DNA of 40,196 nt from Shewanella marinintestina (GCF_023283845.1 NZ_JAKILC010000029.1:1-40196); one strand, 5' to 3'. Shown: positions 7,314 through 16,729, counted from the first letter of the stretch. Notes: a model not told the origin generated them from the sequence alone. Translations and numbers: made by a program.

Positions 7314-8305
7314 CCTTGGCTTGGCCGCTACTTTTATTATTGTTACCGCTGCCACTTATTTTTAGAAACAAACAACAGCCTAAAAACCTAGGTGGACATT
7401 TACTGCTTCCTGGAGCCAGTTTACCGACGCAAATAGCAGCAACAGACAATAGCCAACACTCTAATAAACGTTATTGGTTAATTTGGTTTTTCGTAGTACT
7501 GGCTTGCGCTCGTCCACTTTGGGTTGGTGAGCCGATAGAGTTACCGACTAAAGGGCGCGATCTGATGCTATCTGTTGACCTATCAGGCAGTATGCAAATT
7601 GAAGATATGATCATTGATGGCAAAGTCGTTGACCGTTTTACCCTTATTCAGCATGTGATCACCGACTTTATCGAGCGCAGAAAAGGCGATCGTCTTGGGC
7701 TTATCTTGTTTGCTGATCATGCTTACCTACAATCCCCTCTAACACAAGATAGACGCAGTGTTGCTCAATACTTAACCGAGGCGCAAATTGGTTTGGTGGG
7801 TAAACAGACGGCTATAGGTGAAGCGATTGCTTTAGCCGTAAAGCGTTTTGATAAAGTTGAGAAAAGTAACCGAGTGTTAATCTTGCTAACCGACGGTTCA
7901 AATAATGCAGGAGCGATATCGCCCGACCAAGCTACCCAAATAGCCAAACAAAGAGGCGTTACGATTTACACCATAGGTGTTGGTGCAGATGTAATGGAGC
8001 GCAGAACACTCTTCGGTAAAGAGCGCGTTAACCCTTCTATGGATTTGGACGAATCTCAATTGCAGAAAATTGCAGAACAAACAGGCGGGCAGTATTTTAG
8101 AGCACGCAATACTGAAGAACTTGAACAGATCTATCAAGTCATTGATACGCTGGAACCTGTAGCTAGAGATCAACTTAGCTACCGCCCGCAGTCAGAACTT
8201 TTTTACTGGCCATTAGCGATAGCCCTAATAGTTTCAATACTAATCTCGTTAACTCAAGTCTCTTTCTTTAGAGCTAAGCCCTATTTTAATAAAGGAGGAC
8301 GTTAA
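7307..8305 (+). CDS. vWA-domain membrane protein, BatA-like
   Basis: This 332-residue protein has an N-terminal hydrophobic segment (1-19), a second helix (about 56-70), a vWA domain and a C-terminal helix (about 300-320). The MIDAS metal-binding motif is intact: DLSGSM (91-96), a Thr in the SPLTQDRR region and TDGSNNAG. This fits the BatA family, in which the vWA domain sits between membrane helices and probably presents a metal-dependent protein-binding face. It overlaps the DUF4381 gene and lies 2 bases before the next vWA gene. Together with that gene it may form the membrane part of a MoxR-dependent complex. The ligand is unknown. Confidence 0.9.
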   Translation: MLTLAWPLLLLLLPLPLIFRNKQQPKNLGGHLLLPGASLPTQIAATDNSQHSNKRYWLIWFFVVLACARPLWVGEPIELPTKGRDLMLSVDLSGSMQIEDMIIDGKVVDRFTLIQHVITDFIERRKGDRLGLILFADHAYLQSPLTQDRRSVAQYLTEAQIGLVGKQTAIGEAIALAVKRFDKVEKSNRVLILLTDGSNNAGAISPDQATQIAKQRGVTIYTIGVGADVMERRTLFGKERVNPSMDLDESQLQKIAEQTGGQYFRARNTEELEQIYQVIDTLEPVARDQLSYRPQSELFYWPLAIALIVSILISLTQVSFFRAKPYFNKGGR

Positions 8306-8307
8306 GC

Positions 8308-10323
8308 ATGCATTTTCTACGTCCTGAATGGTTTTGGGCACTATTACCATTAGCACTGCTTTTATTGACGCTATTTAAAAGCAAAGCCGCTAGTTCAAGC
8401 TGGAGCCACTATATTGCCCCGCACCTAGCTAAAGTGTTAATTGGCGGTACTGCAAGTAACAAGAAAAACAACATTGGCTATTTAGCTGCTGCTTGGTTAA
8501 TCGCAGTGTTTGCCTTATCTGGACCAGCTTTAGAGAAAAAAGCACTGCCCGTTTATGAGTCAGCTCAGGGCCGAGTAATAGTCATGGATATGTCATTATC
8601 AATGTACGCAACTGATTTAGCGCCAAACCGACTAACCCAAGCTAAATTCCGCGCTACCGATCTTATCGCTGAACTCGCAGAAGGTGAAACAGGCTTAGTT
8701 GCCTATGCTGGCGATGCATTTACTATTAGTCCGCTTACACGAGACAAAGCCACGCTGTTAAATCTACTGCCAACATTAACCCCAAGTATTATGCCTGTTC
8801 GCGGATCAAACCTTGAAGCAGCTATCAGCCAAGCACAATCATTATTGAGCCAAGGTGGACATATTCGCGGTGATATCATTTTATTTACTGATGGTGTTTC
8901 TAGTAGTCAGTTTAAACGTGCAGAATCGTTACTTAGTGATAGTGCTTATCGGCTAACTATTATCGCCTTTGGTAGCCAACAAGGCTCGCCAATACAATTA
9001 CCTGATGGACAACTGCTGCGCGATAACGCTAACCAAGTAGTGGTCGCTAAAACCAATTATGCCTTGCTAAAAGAATTAGCCAACGATGCCGATGGTATAC
9101 TAGTACCTAGCCGAGCTGACGGGTCTGATTTAAACCAAATTACTCAATGGCTTTCCAACAGTAAAGACACTAAAGCGAGTGATCTTGAAGGTGAAACTTG
9201 GCAAGATCTTGGCCCCTACTTTGCCCTAATGTTGTTATTACCAGCTTTGCTTAGTTTCAGAAACGGACTTATTGCTAGTATTGCACTATTCGCGCTTCTA
9301 CAACCCAGTGAACAAGCCTATGCCAATACTTGGAACAATATGTGGCAAACTCAAGATCAGCAAGCAATGAATGCTTATAACAGCAAAGAGTTTGCCGCAG
9401 CAGCCGAACAATTTAACAATCCACAATGGCAAGCAAGTGCACTTTACAAATCAGGTCAGTATCAGCAAGCACTAACTGCATTTGAAAAAGATAACTCCGC
9501 TAGTGGTCTATATAACCAAGGCAACGCATTAATGCAGCTTGGTCAATATGCTGAAGCCCAAACACGTTATCAGTCAGCACTAGAACAACAAATAGATTTC
9601 GACGCTGCCAAAAGTAATCTAGCCCTTGCCAAAGAGTTAGAACAACAAAAGCAGCAAGACAATCAACAATCAGAACAAAATTCAGAGCAAAATTCAGAGC
9701 AGGAAAATAAAGATCAACAGTCTAAGGACTCTCAATCTGACAGCAATCAACCACAAAACAGTCAGTCTCAAGAAGGTCAATCGAAAGATAGCCAGCCTGG
9801 TGAACAGCAGCCTAAAGATAGCCAAGAAAAAGGTGAGCAATCACAAAATGGTAAGCCGCAAGGTGATGAGCAGACTCCTAAAGAATCTGAACAAACTCAG
9901 GAATCGCAACCAACTGATGACAATAAAGGCAGCACCGATGATAAAAATAATCAATCATCAGAGTCTGAGCCACAAAACGCAGCCCCTACTGACTCAGAAG
10001 AAGTGAGTAACGAAGCTGAAATGCAGGCTACTCCAAAAGCAAGTCAGCCTAAGCAGGCTGAAGTCGATAACCAAACTAATGAACCTATAGAACAACAAAC
10101 TCAGTCAGCAGCGCCGCAAAACAATGATACTCAAGCACAACAGCCGGCTGAGCAAGTAGCAGCTAGCGTGCAACCAACCGATGAGCCTTTACCACCAGAA
10201 ATGGAACGTGCTTTGCGCGCAATCGCAGATGATCCACAGGTGCTACTGCGTAATAAAATGCAACTTGAATATCAGAAACGTCGCCAACAAGGTATTAATT
10301 CTAAGGAAAACGAACAGTGGTAA
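8308..10323 (+). CDS. vWA and TPR membrane protein, BatB/BatC-like fusion
   Basis: This 671-residue protein starts with two membrane helices (about 8-24 and 58-72), followed by a vWA domain with MIDAS motif DMSLS (94-98) and FTDGVSS. A further hydrophobic pair lies near residues 305-335. TPR-like repeats (about 340-440) include YKSGQYQQALTAFEK and YNQGNALMQLGQYAEAQTRY. Residues 450-630 are extremely rich in Gln, Ser, Glu, Asn and Lys and are probably disordered. The C-terminus is again ordered-looking (PLPPEMERALRAIADDPQVL). In other bacteria BatB (vWA) and BatC (TPR) are separate genes. Here they are one, as is common in gammaproteobacteria. The gene overlaps batD by 7 bases. Confidence 0.9.
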   Translation: MHFLRPEWFWALLPLALLLLTLFKSKAASSSWSHYIAPHLAKVLIGGTASNKKNNIGYLAAAWLIAVFALSGPALEKKALPVYESAQGRVIVMDMSLSMYATDLAPNRLTQAKFRATDLIAELAEGETGLVAYAGDAFTISPLTRDKATLLNLLPTLTPSIMPVRGSNLEAAISQAQSLLSQGGHIRGDIILFTDGVSSSQFKRAESLLSDSAYRLTIIAFGSQQGSPIQLPDGQLLRDNANQVVVAKTNYALLKELANDADGILVPSRADGSDLNQITQWLSNSKDTKASDLEGETWQDLGPYFALMLLLPALLSFRNGLIASIALFALLQPSEQAYANTWNNMWQTQDQQAMNAYNSKEFAAAAEQFNNPQWQASALYKSGQYQQALTAFEKDNSASGLYNQGNALMQLGQYAEAQTRYQSALEQQIDFDAAKSNLALAKELEQQKQQDNQQSEQNSEQNSEQENKDQQSKDSQSDSNQPQNSQSQEGQSKDSQPGEQQPKDSQEKGEQSQNGKPQGDEQTPKESEQTQESQPTDDNKGSTDDKNNQSSESEPQNAAPTDSEEVSNEAEMQATPKASQPKQAEVDNQTNEPIEQQTQSAAPQNNDTQAQQPAEQVAASVQPTDEPLPPEMERALRAIADDPQVLLRNKMQLEYQKRRQQGINSKENEQW

Positions 10324-11951
10324 TACGTTATATTTTTACTCTCGCGATTATCGCACTAACAGCCGCTTTTCCTGCTAGCGCTTTGACGGTATTGCAAGCT
10401 TCTGTTGATCGTAACCCAATCATGGAAGGCGAAACATTCTTGCTTACCGTGACCGCTGACGATGATATTAAAAGCGGCAAACTAGATACTTCTGCACTGT
10501 TGAAAGACTTTATTGTAGGTCGTACAAGTATTAGCCGTAGTAAGAAGATTATGAACTTTGATGCCAGCAATGAAACTCACTGGCAAGTTCTGCTTTCCCC
10601 CCGTGCAGCTGGCAATGTCGACATTCCACCATTTACTATAGATGGCGTGAGTTCCGGACCCATAACCATTTCAGTGTTAAAAACAGGCTCTCAGCCGCAG
10701 CAAATGCAAAACATCTTTATGCGCGCCAATCTATCAAATGAAGAAGCTTACGTCGGGCAAATGCTGACCTATAAAGTTAAGCTGTATTTGGCCTTAGAGC
10801 TACAAAGAGGTGTGCTTAACGCACCTGATTTAGATGGTGCGCAAATAAAACAACTTGGCGAAGACAAAGACAGTACAGAAATTGTTAATGGTCGTCGTTA
10901 TCGGGTGATAGAACGTAACTACGCCATAATTGCTGATCAACCTGGAGAATTGACCATTACTGGCGCTAGTTTTGCTGGTGACGTGTTAATCGAGTCTCGA
11001 CGCAATGGCGCAATGTTCTCTTTTAATGAAAGCAGACCAACCCAAACTCAAGCACCAAAAATGACGGTACTCATTAACCCTATTCCGGCGGATTACCACG
11101 GAGAGTGGCTAGTATCCGATCTGGTCGTTCTCAAAGAAGACTGGCCTACCACAGCAGTTGAATACAAGGTTGGCGATCCTATTACCCGCACCGTGACACT
11201 ACTTGCATCAAACACCGATGAAACGAGTTTGCCCGAGCTTACAATCACAGCGCCAACATCGCTTAAAACCTATCCAGAAAAAGCGCAGCGAAATACATTT
11301 TTACGCGATAACCAGATGGTTTCGCAACTAATGCAAACGACGGCAATTGTCGCAACCCATGCCGGCACTTTCACACTTCCTGAAATTAAAGTGCCTTGGT
11401 GGAATCCACATCTAAATAAACAACAATACGCGACACTACCTGCTCGCACTATTGTTGTAAAAGGAGGCGTAGCTCTTTCACCAGTGCAAGACACTTATGT
11501 CGCAGCGCAAACAACCGCTGAGCAGAATCCATTTTGGCAGTGGTTATCTTTAGTTCTGGGCTTATTATGGCTAGGAACGCTGATACTGTGGTTAAAAGCA
11601 CGTAAACAGCCACAAGTGCAAAGCAATACAGAACAAGCATCAACGGCTACTACGCCATCAAGCCTTAAGGCACTAAAAGCGGCTTGTGATGCCCAACAGG
11701 CAACTGCAGTATTAAATAGTTTAACGCGATATTACAGCCAGCTATATGCTCAGCCGATGTCGTTAACTCACATTGCTGCAACCGATGAGTCTCTAGCCTC
11801 AACAATTAGCCAGTTGCAACGAACAGCCTATAGCGCAGATAAGTTGCCAAGCAATATCGACTATGCCAAGCTTTTTGGTATTGTAAAAGCGACCAAATTA
11901 CTGTCAACAAAAAGCAACAGTTCAGCATTGACCAAACTCAATCCCAATTAA
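10317..11951 (+). CDS. BatD family protein (oxygen-tolerance operon)
   Basis: This 544-residue envelope protein has a signal peptide (about residues 1-22, ending PASA), beta-rich periplasmic domains with the BatD-typical opening ASVDRNPIMEGETFLLTV, and one C-terminal membrane helix (WQWLSLVLGLLWLGTLILWL, about 402-421). A cytoplasmic tail follows. The start is GTG 10317, with AAGGA about 10 bases upstream, and it overlaps the preceding gene. This is the last gene of the moxR/bat operon. The family name comes from Bacteroides aerotolerance genes, but the mechanism is not established. I see no terminator hairpin immediately after it. Confidence 0.9.
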   Translation: MVIRYIFTLAIIALTAAFPASALTVLQASVDRNPIMEGETFLLTVTADDDIKSGKLDTSALLKDFIVGRTSISRSKKIMNFDASNETHWQVLLSPRAAGNVDIPPFTIDGVSSGPITISVLKTGSQPQQMQNIFMRANLSNEEAYVGQMLTYKVKLYLALELQRGVLNAPDLDGAQIKQLGEDKDSTEIVNGRRYRVIERNYAIIADQPGELTITGASFAGDVLIESRRNGAMFSFNESRPTQTQAPKMTVLINPIPADYHGEWLVSDLVVLKEDWPTTAVEYKVGDPITRTVTLLASNTDETSLPELTITAPTSLKTYPEKAQRNTFLRDNQMVSQLMQTTAIVATHAGTFTLPEIKVPWWNPHLNKQQYATLPARTIVVKGGVALSPVQDTYVAAQTTAEQNPFWQWLSLVLGLLWLGTLILWLKARKQPQVQSNTEQASTATTPSSLKALKAACDAQQATAVLNSLTRYYSQLYAQPMSLTHIAATDESLASTISQLQRTAYSADKLPSNIDYAKLFGIVKATKLLSTKSNSSALTKLNPN

Positions 11952-12203
11952 TTTACTCATCAAGAGTCGATGGATAAGCGAGTTCACTAAAAGAATTAGC
12001 TTAACCATCGTTCAGCTCTAGGTATCACTTTCAGCAACTTTTATATGCGAAATCAAGCTCATAAATATACTACTCACCGAAACTAAGACTCATTGCTTTT
12101 TATCTAAAAATACATCACAAAATAGTCAGTTAAATTTAACAATTGGTATTGTGCCCACATCAAAGGTAAGCTGTGTTCATCGTTTAGGTCAGAAAAATAA
12201 AAA

Positions 12204-12767
12204 ATGTTTGATAGTTGGCGAAATAAAAAATCAAAGTCCACGGTCTCTTCAGACATGGTTAGCAAACAACGACGATACGATAGCCTTGTCAGGGCACTTC
12301 ATGCAGATATATACCGCTTTGCCTATTGGCTTTGCGGCGATAAACATATTGCAGAAGATATCACTCAGGAAACATTTCTTCGTGCATGGCGTTCGCTTGA
12401 TTCGTTAAAAGATGAAAAAGCCGCTAAGTCTTGGTTGATCACTATTTTACGCCGAGAAAATGCACGACGCTTCGAACGTAAACAACTCAATTACTCTGAT
12501 GTCGAACAAGAGTTCATTGAAGACACGTTTTCAGGAAGCACTGAAGAACATGCTGAGCAGCATTTGCTACAAAGACAAATTTCAAAGCTAGAACTTGAAT
12601 ACCGTGAACCATTATTACTGCAGGTTATCGGTGGGTTTAGCGGTGATGAAATCGCTAAAATCCTCGACTTGAACCGTAATACCGTTATGACACGTTTATT
12701 TAGAGCGAGAAACCAACTTAAAGATGTACTCGAACAACCTACGCACAGGGGTCAATCCAATGGATGA
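12204..12767 (+). CDS. ECF-type RNA polymerase sigma factor
   Basis: This 187-residue sigma-70 family protein of the extracytoplasmic-function group has only regions 2 and 4. Region 2 shows DIYRFAYWLCGDKHIAEDIT and QETFLRAWRSL. Region 4 shows EIAKILDLNRNTVMTRLFRA, the helix-turn-helix that reads the -35 element. The gene overlaps the following membrane protein gene by 8 bases, the usual arrangement of an ECF sigma factor with its anti-sigma partner. Such genes often control their own promoter, but no convincing AAC-type -35 box was found in the 250 bp upstream. The preceding moxR/bat operon is a possible target, by position only. Confidence 0.92.
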   Translation: MFDSWRNKKSKSTVSSDMVSKQRRYDSLVRALHADIYRFAYWLCGDKHIAEDITQETFLRAWRSLDSLKDEKAAKSWLITILRRENARRFERKQLNYSDVEQEFIEDTFSGSTEEHAEQHLLQRQISKLELEYREPLLLQVIGGFSGDEIAKILDLNRNTVMTRLFRARNQLKDVLEQPTHRGQSNG

Positions 12768-13464
12768 GCTTAAGTTTCGCCGCCAGGCCTACAGTGAACC
12801 TAATAACCAAGATCCTGACTTTCTTAATGCAACAATGGAGTCGGCGGAAAGAGAAGCTTTCCTTAATGATCTAAAAGGCTTAGATAATAAAATCGAACGG
12901 GCATTAAAAGTTGATGTACCGGACGATCTTGCTGCTAAATTACTACTAAGGCAACAACTACAGCAACACCATTCCCAGCGTCGTAAAACTGGATTTGCTT
13001 TTGCTTTGGTTGCATCTGTCGCGTTTTTAGCGGGAATGACATTTACTTTACTAAGAATGGCGCCCGTCGATTTAAGTCAGCATGCGCTGGCCCATGTTTA
13101 CCATGAAGACAAAGCACTACATGCCGATCAGAATGTACAATATCAGGATGTAAACTTTCAACTGGCCTCACTCACTGGTGGTCAAAATATGAAGTTTACT
13201 CAACAACCTGGCAAAGTGTTTTACAGTACCTATTGTGATTTTCAAGGCGTACAAAGCCTCCATTTAGTAATGCAAGGTGAACAAGGTAAAGTGACTTTGT
13301 TTATTGTTCCTCTTGAAGACAGACTCGTTCTTGAAGAAGCATTTGCAGATAGTAAGTACAAAGGCATGGGCTTTGAAACAGATAATGCCTATATGTTACT
13401 CGTAGGTGAGCAAAGTCAAGATCTCAACTTCGTTAAAAATGAAATAAAGCAAACATTCATCTAA
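12760..13464 (+). CDS. DUF3379-type membrane protein, probable anti-sigma factor
   Basis: The start chosen is ATG 12760 (MDELKFRRQAY) with AGGGG eight bases upstream. An in-frame start 36 bases earlier lies deeper within the sigma gene and lacks this site. The 234-residue protein has a cytoplasmic N-terminal part of about 80 residues, one membrane helix (FAFALVASVAFLAGMTFTLL, about 84-103) and a periplasmic C-terminal domain. That topology is expected of an anti-sigma factor holding the ECF sigma at the membrane. The DUF3379 assignment is from memory of the family and its position after this sigma factor. No zinc-binding HxxxCxxC motif is seen in the N-terminal part. Confidence 0.8.
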   Translation: MDELKFRRQAYSEPNNQDPDFLNATMESAEREAFLNDLKGLDNKIERALKVDVPDDLAAKLLLRQQLQQHHSQRRKTGFAFALVASVAFLAGMTFTLLRMAPVDLSQHALAHVYHEDKALHADQNVQYQDVNFQLASLTGGQNMKFTQQPGKVFYSTYCDFQGVQSLHLVMQGEQGKVTLFIVPLEDRLVLEEAFADSKYKGMGFETDNAYMLLVGEQSQDLNFVKNEIKQTFI

Positions 13465-13470
13465 TTCGTT

Positions 13471-13507
13471 TACAACCAATAATGCTAATCCTGCATTATT
13501 GGTTGTA
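13471..13507 (+). terminator. 15-bp perfect hairpin after the sigma/anti-sigma pair
   Basis: TACAACCAATAATGC (13471-13485) pairs fully with 13493-13507 across a 7-base loop. It has no T tract, so it is either a weak terminator or an mRNA 3' end stabiliser. Confidence 0.6.
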
Positions 13508-13602
13508 ATCCATCACATTTCCCCCCTTTATTGGGCTCAAGCTCATAGTTCTGTTAACATAGCGCTCCCACACATAGAAAATACAAGAAGCGTGAATCAC
13601 AC

Positions 13603-15054
13603 ATGACAATTGAATTACCCATTTTAATTACTTTTATAGGCTATCTATCTTTAATGATGGGTATTGGCTTATGGGCTTATAAAGCCACCGACTCAGTCGA
13701 CGACTACATTCTTGGTGGCCGCGGTATGGGTCCTGGTGTAACAGCATTAAGTGTTGGTGCATCTGATATGTCTGGCTGGTTACTTCTGGGTTTACCTGGT
13801 GCAGTCTATCTAGGTGGATTAGGTGAAGCTTGGATTGGATTTGGCCTCGTTTTTGGTGCTTGGTTAAACTGGCTGTTCGTTGCTAAGCGTTTAAGAATAT
13901 ATACCGAGTTTACCGATAACGCACTTACCCTCCCCGACTTTTTTGAAAAACGTTTTGAAGATAATAAAGGCATATTAAAGTTAGTTTCTGCGGTAACGAT
14001 TTTAATATTCTTCACCTTTTATGCATCATCGGGCATGGTTGGCGGCGCAATACTGTTTGAAAAAGTATTTGGCTTAGACTACACCTTAGCGCTAATCATT
14101 GGATCCACTATTATTGTGGCCTATACCTTTGTGGGCGGTTTCTTTGCTGTTAGCTGGACTGACTTTTTTCAAGGCTGCTTAATGCTGGTTGCATTGCTAA
14201 TTGTACCTGTAGCAATTATGAGCCAACCAGAAACACAAGCTGGCTTGGAAAACATCGATCCAAATATGTTGGCTTTTTTCAACAAAGACACCACAGTGCT
14301 GGGCATCATATCGCTACTTGCTTGGGGATTAGGTTACTTTGGTCAACCACATATTCTGTCTCGCTTTATGGCGATTGGCTCGCCAAATGATATCAAAGTA
14401 TCACGCCGTATCGCGATGAGCTGGATGCTACTTGCCCTTATTGGTGCTCTTGCCACGGGTATTGCCGGTAGCCTTTACTTTGCCGCTGAGCCGCTAACTA
14501 ACCCTGAAACGGTATTCATTCATTTGGCTCATGCTGCGTTTAATCCATGGATTGGTGGCTTACTCATCGCTGCAATTTTATCAGCCATTATGAGTACAAT
14601 TGATTCCCAACTTTTGGTTTGTTCAAGTGTCATCACTGAAGATTTCTATAAGAAGTGGTTGCGCCCGCAAGCGCAAAGTAAAGAGCTAATGCTAGTAGGA
14701 CGTATTGGTGTATTGGCCATTGCTATCATTGCAGGGGTTGTTGCACTAAATCCTGAAAGTAGCGTACTTGGCTTAGTCAGTTATGCTTGGGCTGGTTTTG
14801 GCGCAGCATTTGGCCCAGTGGTATTGCTTTCATTATTTTGGCGCGACTATAGCCGCAATGGTGCAGTAGCAACAATTGTAGTTGGTGCATTAACTGTCAT
14901 CATCTGGAAAGAGCAAACAGGCAATATTTTTGATATCTATGAGATATTACCAGGCTTTATTTTGGCGACGATTTCCGGTGTTATTGTGAGTAAAATCCAA
15001 GGCCCGGCGGAGAGTATTAAGCAGCAGTTTGATAGCTTTGAAGCAAAATTATAA
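13603..15054 (+). CDS. putP: Sodium/proline symporter PutP
   Basis: This 483-residue polytopic inner-membrane protein belongs to the sodium:solute symporter family. It imports proline with Na+. The N-terminus has DSVDDYILGGRGMGPGVTAL and SVGASDMSGWLLLGLPGAVY, strongly PutP-like, including the Asp-Met-Ser-Gly segment near the Na+ site. The middle contains AWGLGYFGQPHILSRFMAIG, and SAIMSTIDSQLLVCSSVITE is the characteristic TM8 region. About 13 hydrophobic segments can be counted. E. coli PutP is 502 residues, so the length is normal. No putA is adjacent. A strong terminator follows, so it is probably monocistronic. Confidence 0.93.
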   Translation: MTIELPILITFIGYLSLMMGIGLWAYKATDSVDDYILGGRGMGPGVTALSVGASDMSGWLLLGLPGAVYLGGLGEAWIGFGLVFGAWLNWLFVAKRLRIYTEFTDNALTLPDFFEKRFEDNKGILKLVSAVTILIFFTFYASSGMVGGAILFEKVFGLDYTLALIIGSTIIVAYTFVGGFFAVSWTDFFQGCLMLVALLIVPVAIMSQPETQAGLENIDPNMLAFFNKDTTVLGIISLLAWGLGYFGQPHILSRFMAIGSPNDIKVSRRIAMSWMLLALIGALATGIAGSLYFAAEPLTNPETVFIHLAHAAFNPWIGGLLIAAILSAIMSTIDSQLLVCSSVITEDFYKKWLRPQAQSKELMLVGRIGVLAIAIIAGVVALNPESSVLGLVSYAWAGFGAAFGPVVLLSLFWRDYSRNGAVATIVVGALTVIIWKEQTGNIFDIYEILPGFILATISGVIVSKIQGPAESIKQQFDSFEAKL

Positions 15055-15078
15055 GCCCTAATAATTACAATATAGATA

Positions 15079-15106
15079 AAAAGCGTACACTTGTACGCTT
15101 TTTTAT
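15079..15106 (+). terminator. Intrinsic terminator of putP
   Basis: AAAAGCGTAC (15079-15088) pairs with GTACGCTTTT (15093-15102), followed by more T. Confidence 0.9.
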
Positions 15107-15282
15107 TTTTCAACATAACCTCTTTATATTTCTGCCAGTTACAAGCCGTTAACGAATAATCAAACCCCTAGCATGCCGCAAGTGCGTGCTGCCTATACCT
15201 TCTTTTGACTATTTCAATTGCTAGCTGGATTTACCGACATAAAATAACTTCGTAATTAACTAATAATTAACAAAAAGACGTT

Positions 15283-15298
15283 GCTGGTCGGAGTTGTT
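15283..15298. promoter_or_regulatory. Candidate FadR operator 1 upstream of fadL
   Basis: GCTGGTCGGAGTTGTT matches the CTGGTCnGACnTGTT form of the FadR site except for one base in the right half. It lies about 115 bp before the fadL start. Confidence 0.45.
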
Positions 15299-15324
15299 AG
15301 CTTGCCAACATCTACCTACTATGC

Positions 15325-15339
15325 ACTGGTCTAATAAGT
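15325..15339. promoter_or_regulatory. Candidate FadR operator 2 upstream of fadL
   Basis: ACTGGTCTAATAAGT has a complete left FadR half site (ACTGGTCT) and a degraded right half. A third element, AGACCAGAA on the plus strand (15381-15389), is CTGGTCT inverted. Confidence 0.35.
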
Positions 15340-15411
15340 GGATCTTGCCGCTAATCATGAAATTAGCCCTTAATTAAGCAAGACCAGAAAAATATAATAG
15401 AGATGATAATA

Positions 15412-16701
15412 ATGAAGAATTTCAACAAGACTCTTATTGCAGTATCAGTCGCTCTAGCAAGCACACAAACAATGGCTGCTGGTTTCCAGCTAAACAGCCA
15501 ATCAGCAACAGGTATCGGCCGTGCTTTCGCCGGTGACGCCGTGATTGCTGATAACGCATCAGTACTTTCACGTAACCCAGCAGCTATGGCATTGTTTGAT
15601 GAGAAACAACTGTCTATGGGCTTAACTTATGCTGACGTGCAAGTTGAAGTACAAGATGTGTTTGTAAACTCAAACTTAGGTGAAATTCACTACGGTAGTG
15701 TTGATGACGCTGCTGAAGCTAAAGTTATCCCTAACTTTTACTATGTTAGCCCAGTAAACGATAAGTTTGCCTACGGTGTAGCTATGTTCAGTAACTTTGG
15801 TACAGGTACTGATACTACTGATTTATCAAATAACATGGCAATGGGCGTTTTGCCTGCTCCTATCGATTTACTTGGTAAGACAGAAGTCACTACGATCAAC
15901 TTCAACCTGAGTGCGTCTTACCGTATCAATGACAACCTAAGTGTTGGTGCTGGTCTTGATGTTATTTATGGCTCAGGTGTATTGACCCGTGGTGGTGCTA
16001 TGCCATCAGCTCAAGGTCCACAACACCTTGATCTAGTTGATGTCGATGCTGACGGTATCGCATTTGGTGGTATCGTTGGTGCTGTATATGAAATCAATGC
16101 TGATCACCGTTTTGGTGTGAGCTACCGTTTCAGCCCTGAGTTTACTGCCGACGGCACTGTAATGTCTTCTTTTGTTGATTACGAAGAAATCAACATTCCA
16201 ATTCCAGACATCTTTCAAGTGGCTGGCTTCCACCAGTTAACTGATACATTTGCCCTGCACTACACAGCGCAAATGACGACTTGGGGTGACTTCCATGAGA
16301 TCACACTTGATCCAGGCCAGGTGCCATTAAAGAAATATGCTTGGGATGACTCATGGTTATTCAGTGTAGGTGGTACTTACACACTAAATAACAACTGGAC
16401 ACTACGTGCAGGCTACATGTTCGACCAAGGTGTTGTTGGGGAAGTGAGCTCTATCTCTATCCCTGATTCAGATCGTCAGTGGTACACAATGGGGGCGACT
16501 TACAATCTATCAAAGCACACTAGCCTAGATTTCGGTATCGCATTCGTTCGCGGTGAAGAAACTCAGCTAACTGAGCAAAGTGCAATTTTAGGTTTGGTTG
16601 GCCAGCAAATGCCTGGTCTTGGTGATGATTTAGGTACAGTGCACGCAACAACTACGTCAAACGCAACTTACTACTCTATCCAATACAACTATAAGTTCTA
16701 A
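15412..16701 (+). CDS. fadL: Outer membrane long-chain fatty acid transporter FadL
   Basis: This 429-residue outer-membrane beta-barrel takes up long-chain fatty acids. The start chosen is ATG 15412 (MKNFNKTLIAVSVALAS), which gives a standard signal peptide cleaved after TMAA. The in-frame ATG at 15403 has no better ribosome-binding site. The mature N-terminus GFQLNSQSATGIGRAFAGDA and VLSRNPAAM are the conserved FadL plug region. The protein ends in YSIQYNYKF with a terminal Phe, as required for outer-membrane insertion. Candidate FadR sites upstream parallel those of fadIJ. It could be one of several FadL paralogues, since marine Shewanella relatives often have more than one. Confidence 0.93.
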   Translation: MKNFNKTLIAVSVALASTQTMAAGFQLNSQSATGIGRAFAGDAVIADNASVLSRNPAAMALFDEKQLSMGLTYADVQVEVQDVFVNSNLGEIHYGSVDDAAEAKVIPNFYYVSPVNDKFAYGVAMFSNFGTGTDTTDLSNNMAMGVLPAPIDLLGKTEVTTINFNLSASYRINDNLSVGAGLDVIYGSGVLTRGGAMPSAQGPQHLDLVDVDADGIAFGGIVGAVYEINADHRFGVSYRFSPEFTADGTVMSSFVDYEEINIPIPDIFQVAGFHQLTDTFALHYTAQMTTWGDFHEITLDPGQVPLKKYAWDDSWLFSVGGTYTLNNNWTLRAGYMFDQGVVGEVSSISIPDSDRQWYTMGATYNLSKHTSLDFGIAFVRGEETQLTEQSAILGLVGQQMPGLGDDLGTVHATTTSNATYYSIQYNYKF

Positions 16702-16729
16702 GCTAAGCGCTTAATTGTATTAATAGATA

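Larger units (their letters stand above)
15107..15411. other. Intergenic region upstream of fadL
   Basis: About 305 bp without a gene. It carries three CTGGTC elements (one of them inverted) in the last 130 bp, described as candidate FadR sites. No convincing -35/-10 pair was picked out. The long leader is typical of a highly regulated outer-membrane protein gene. Confidence 0.55.
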
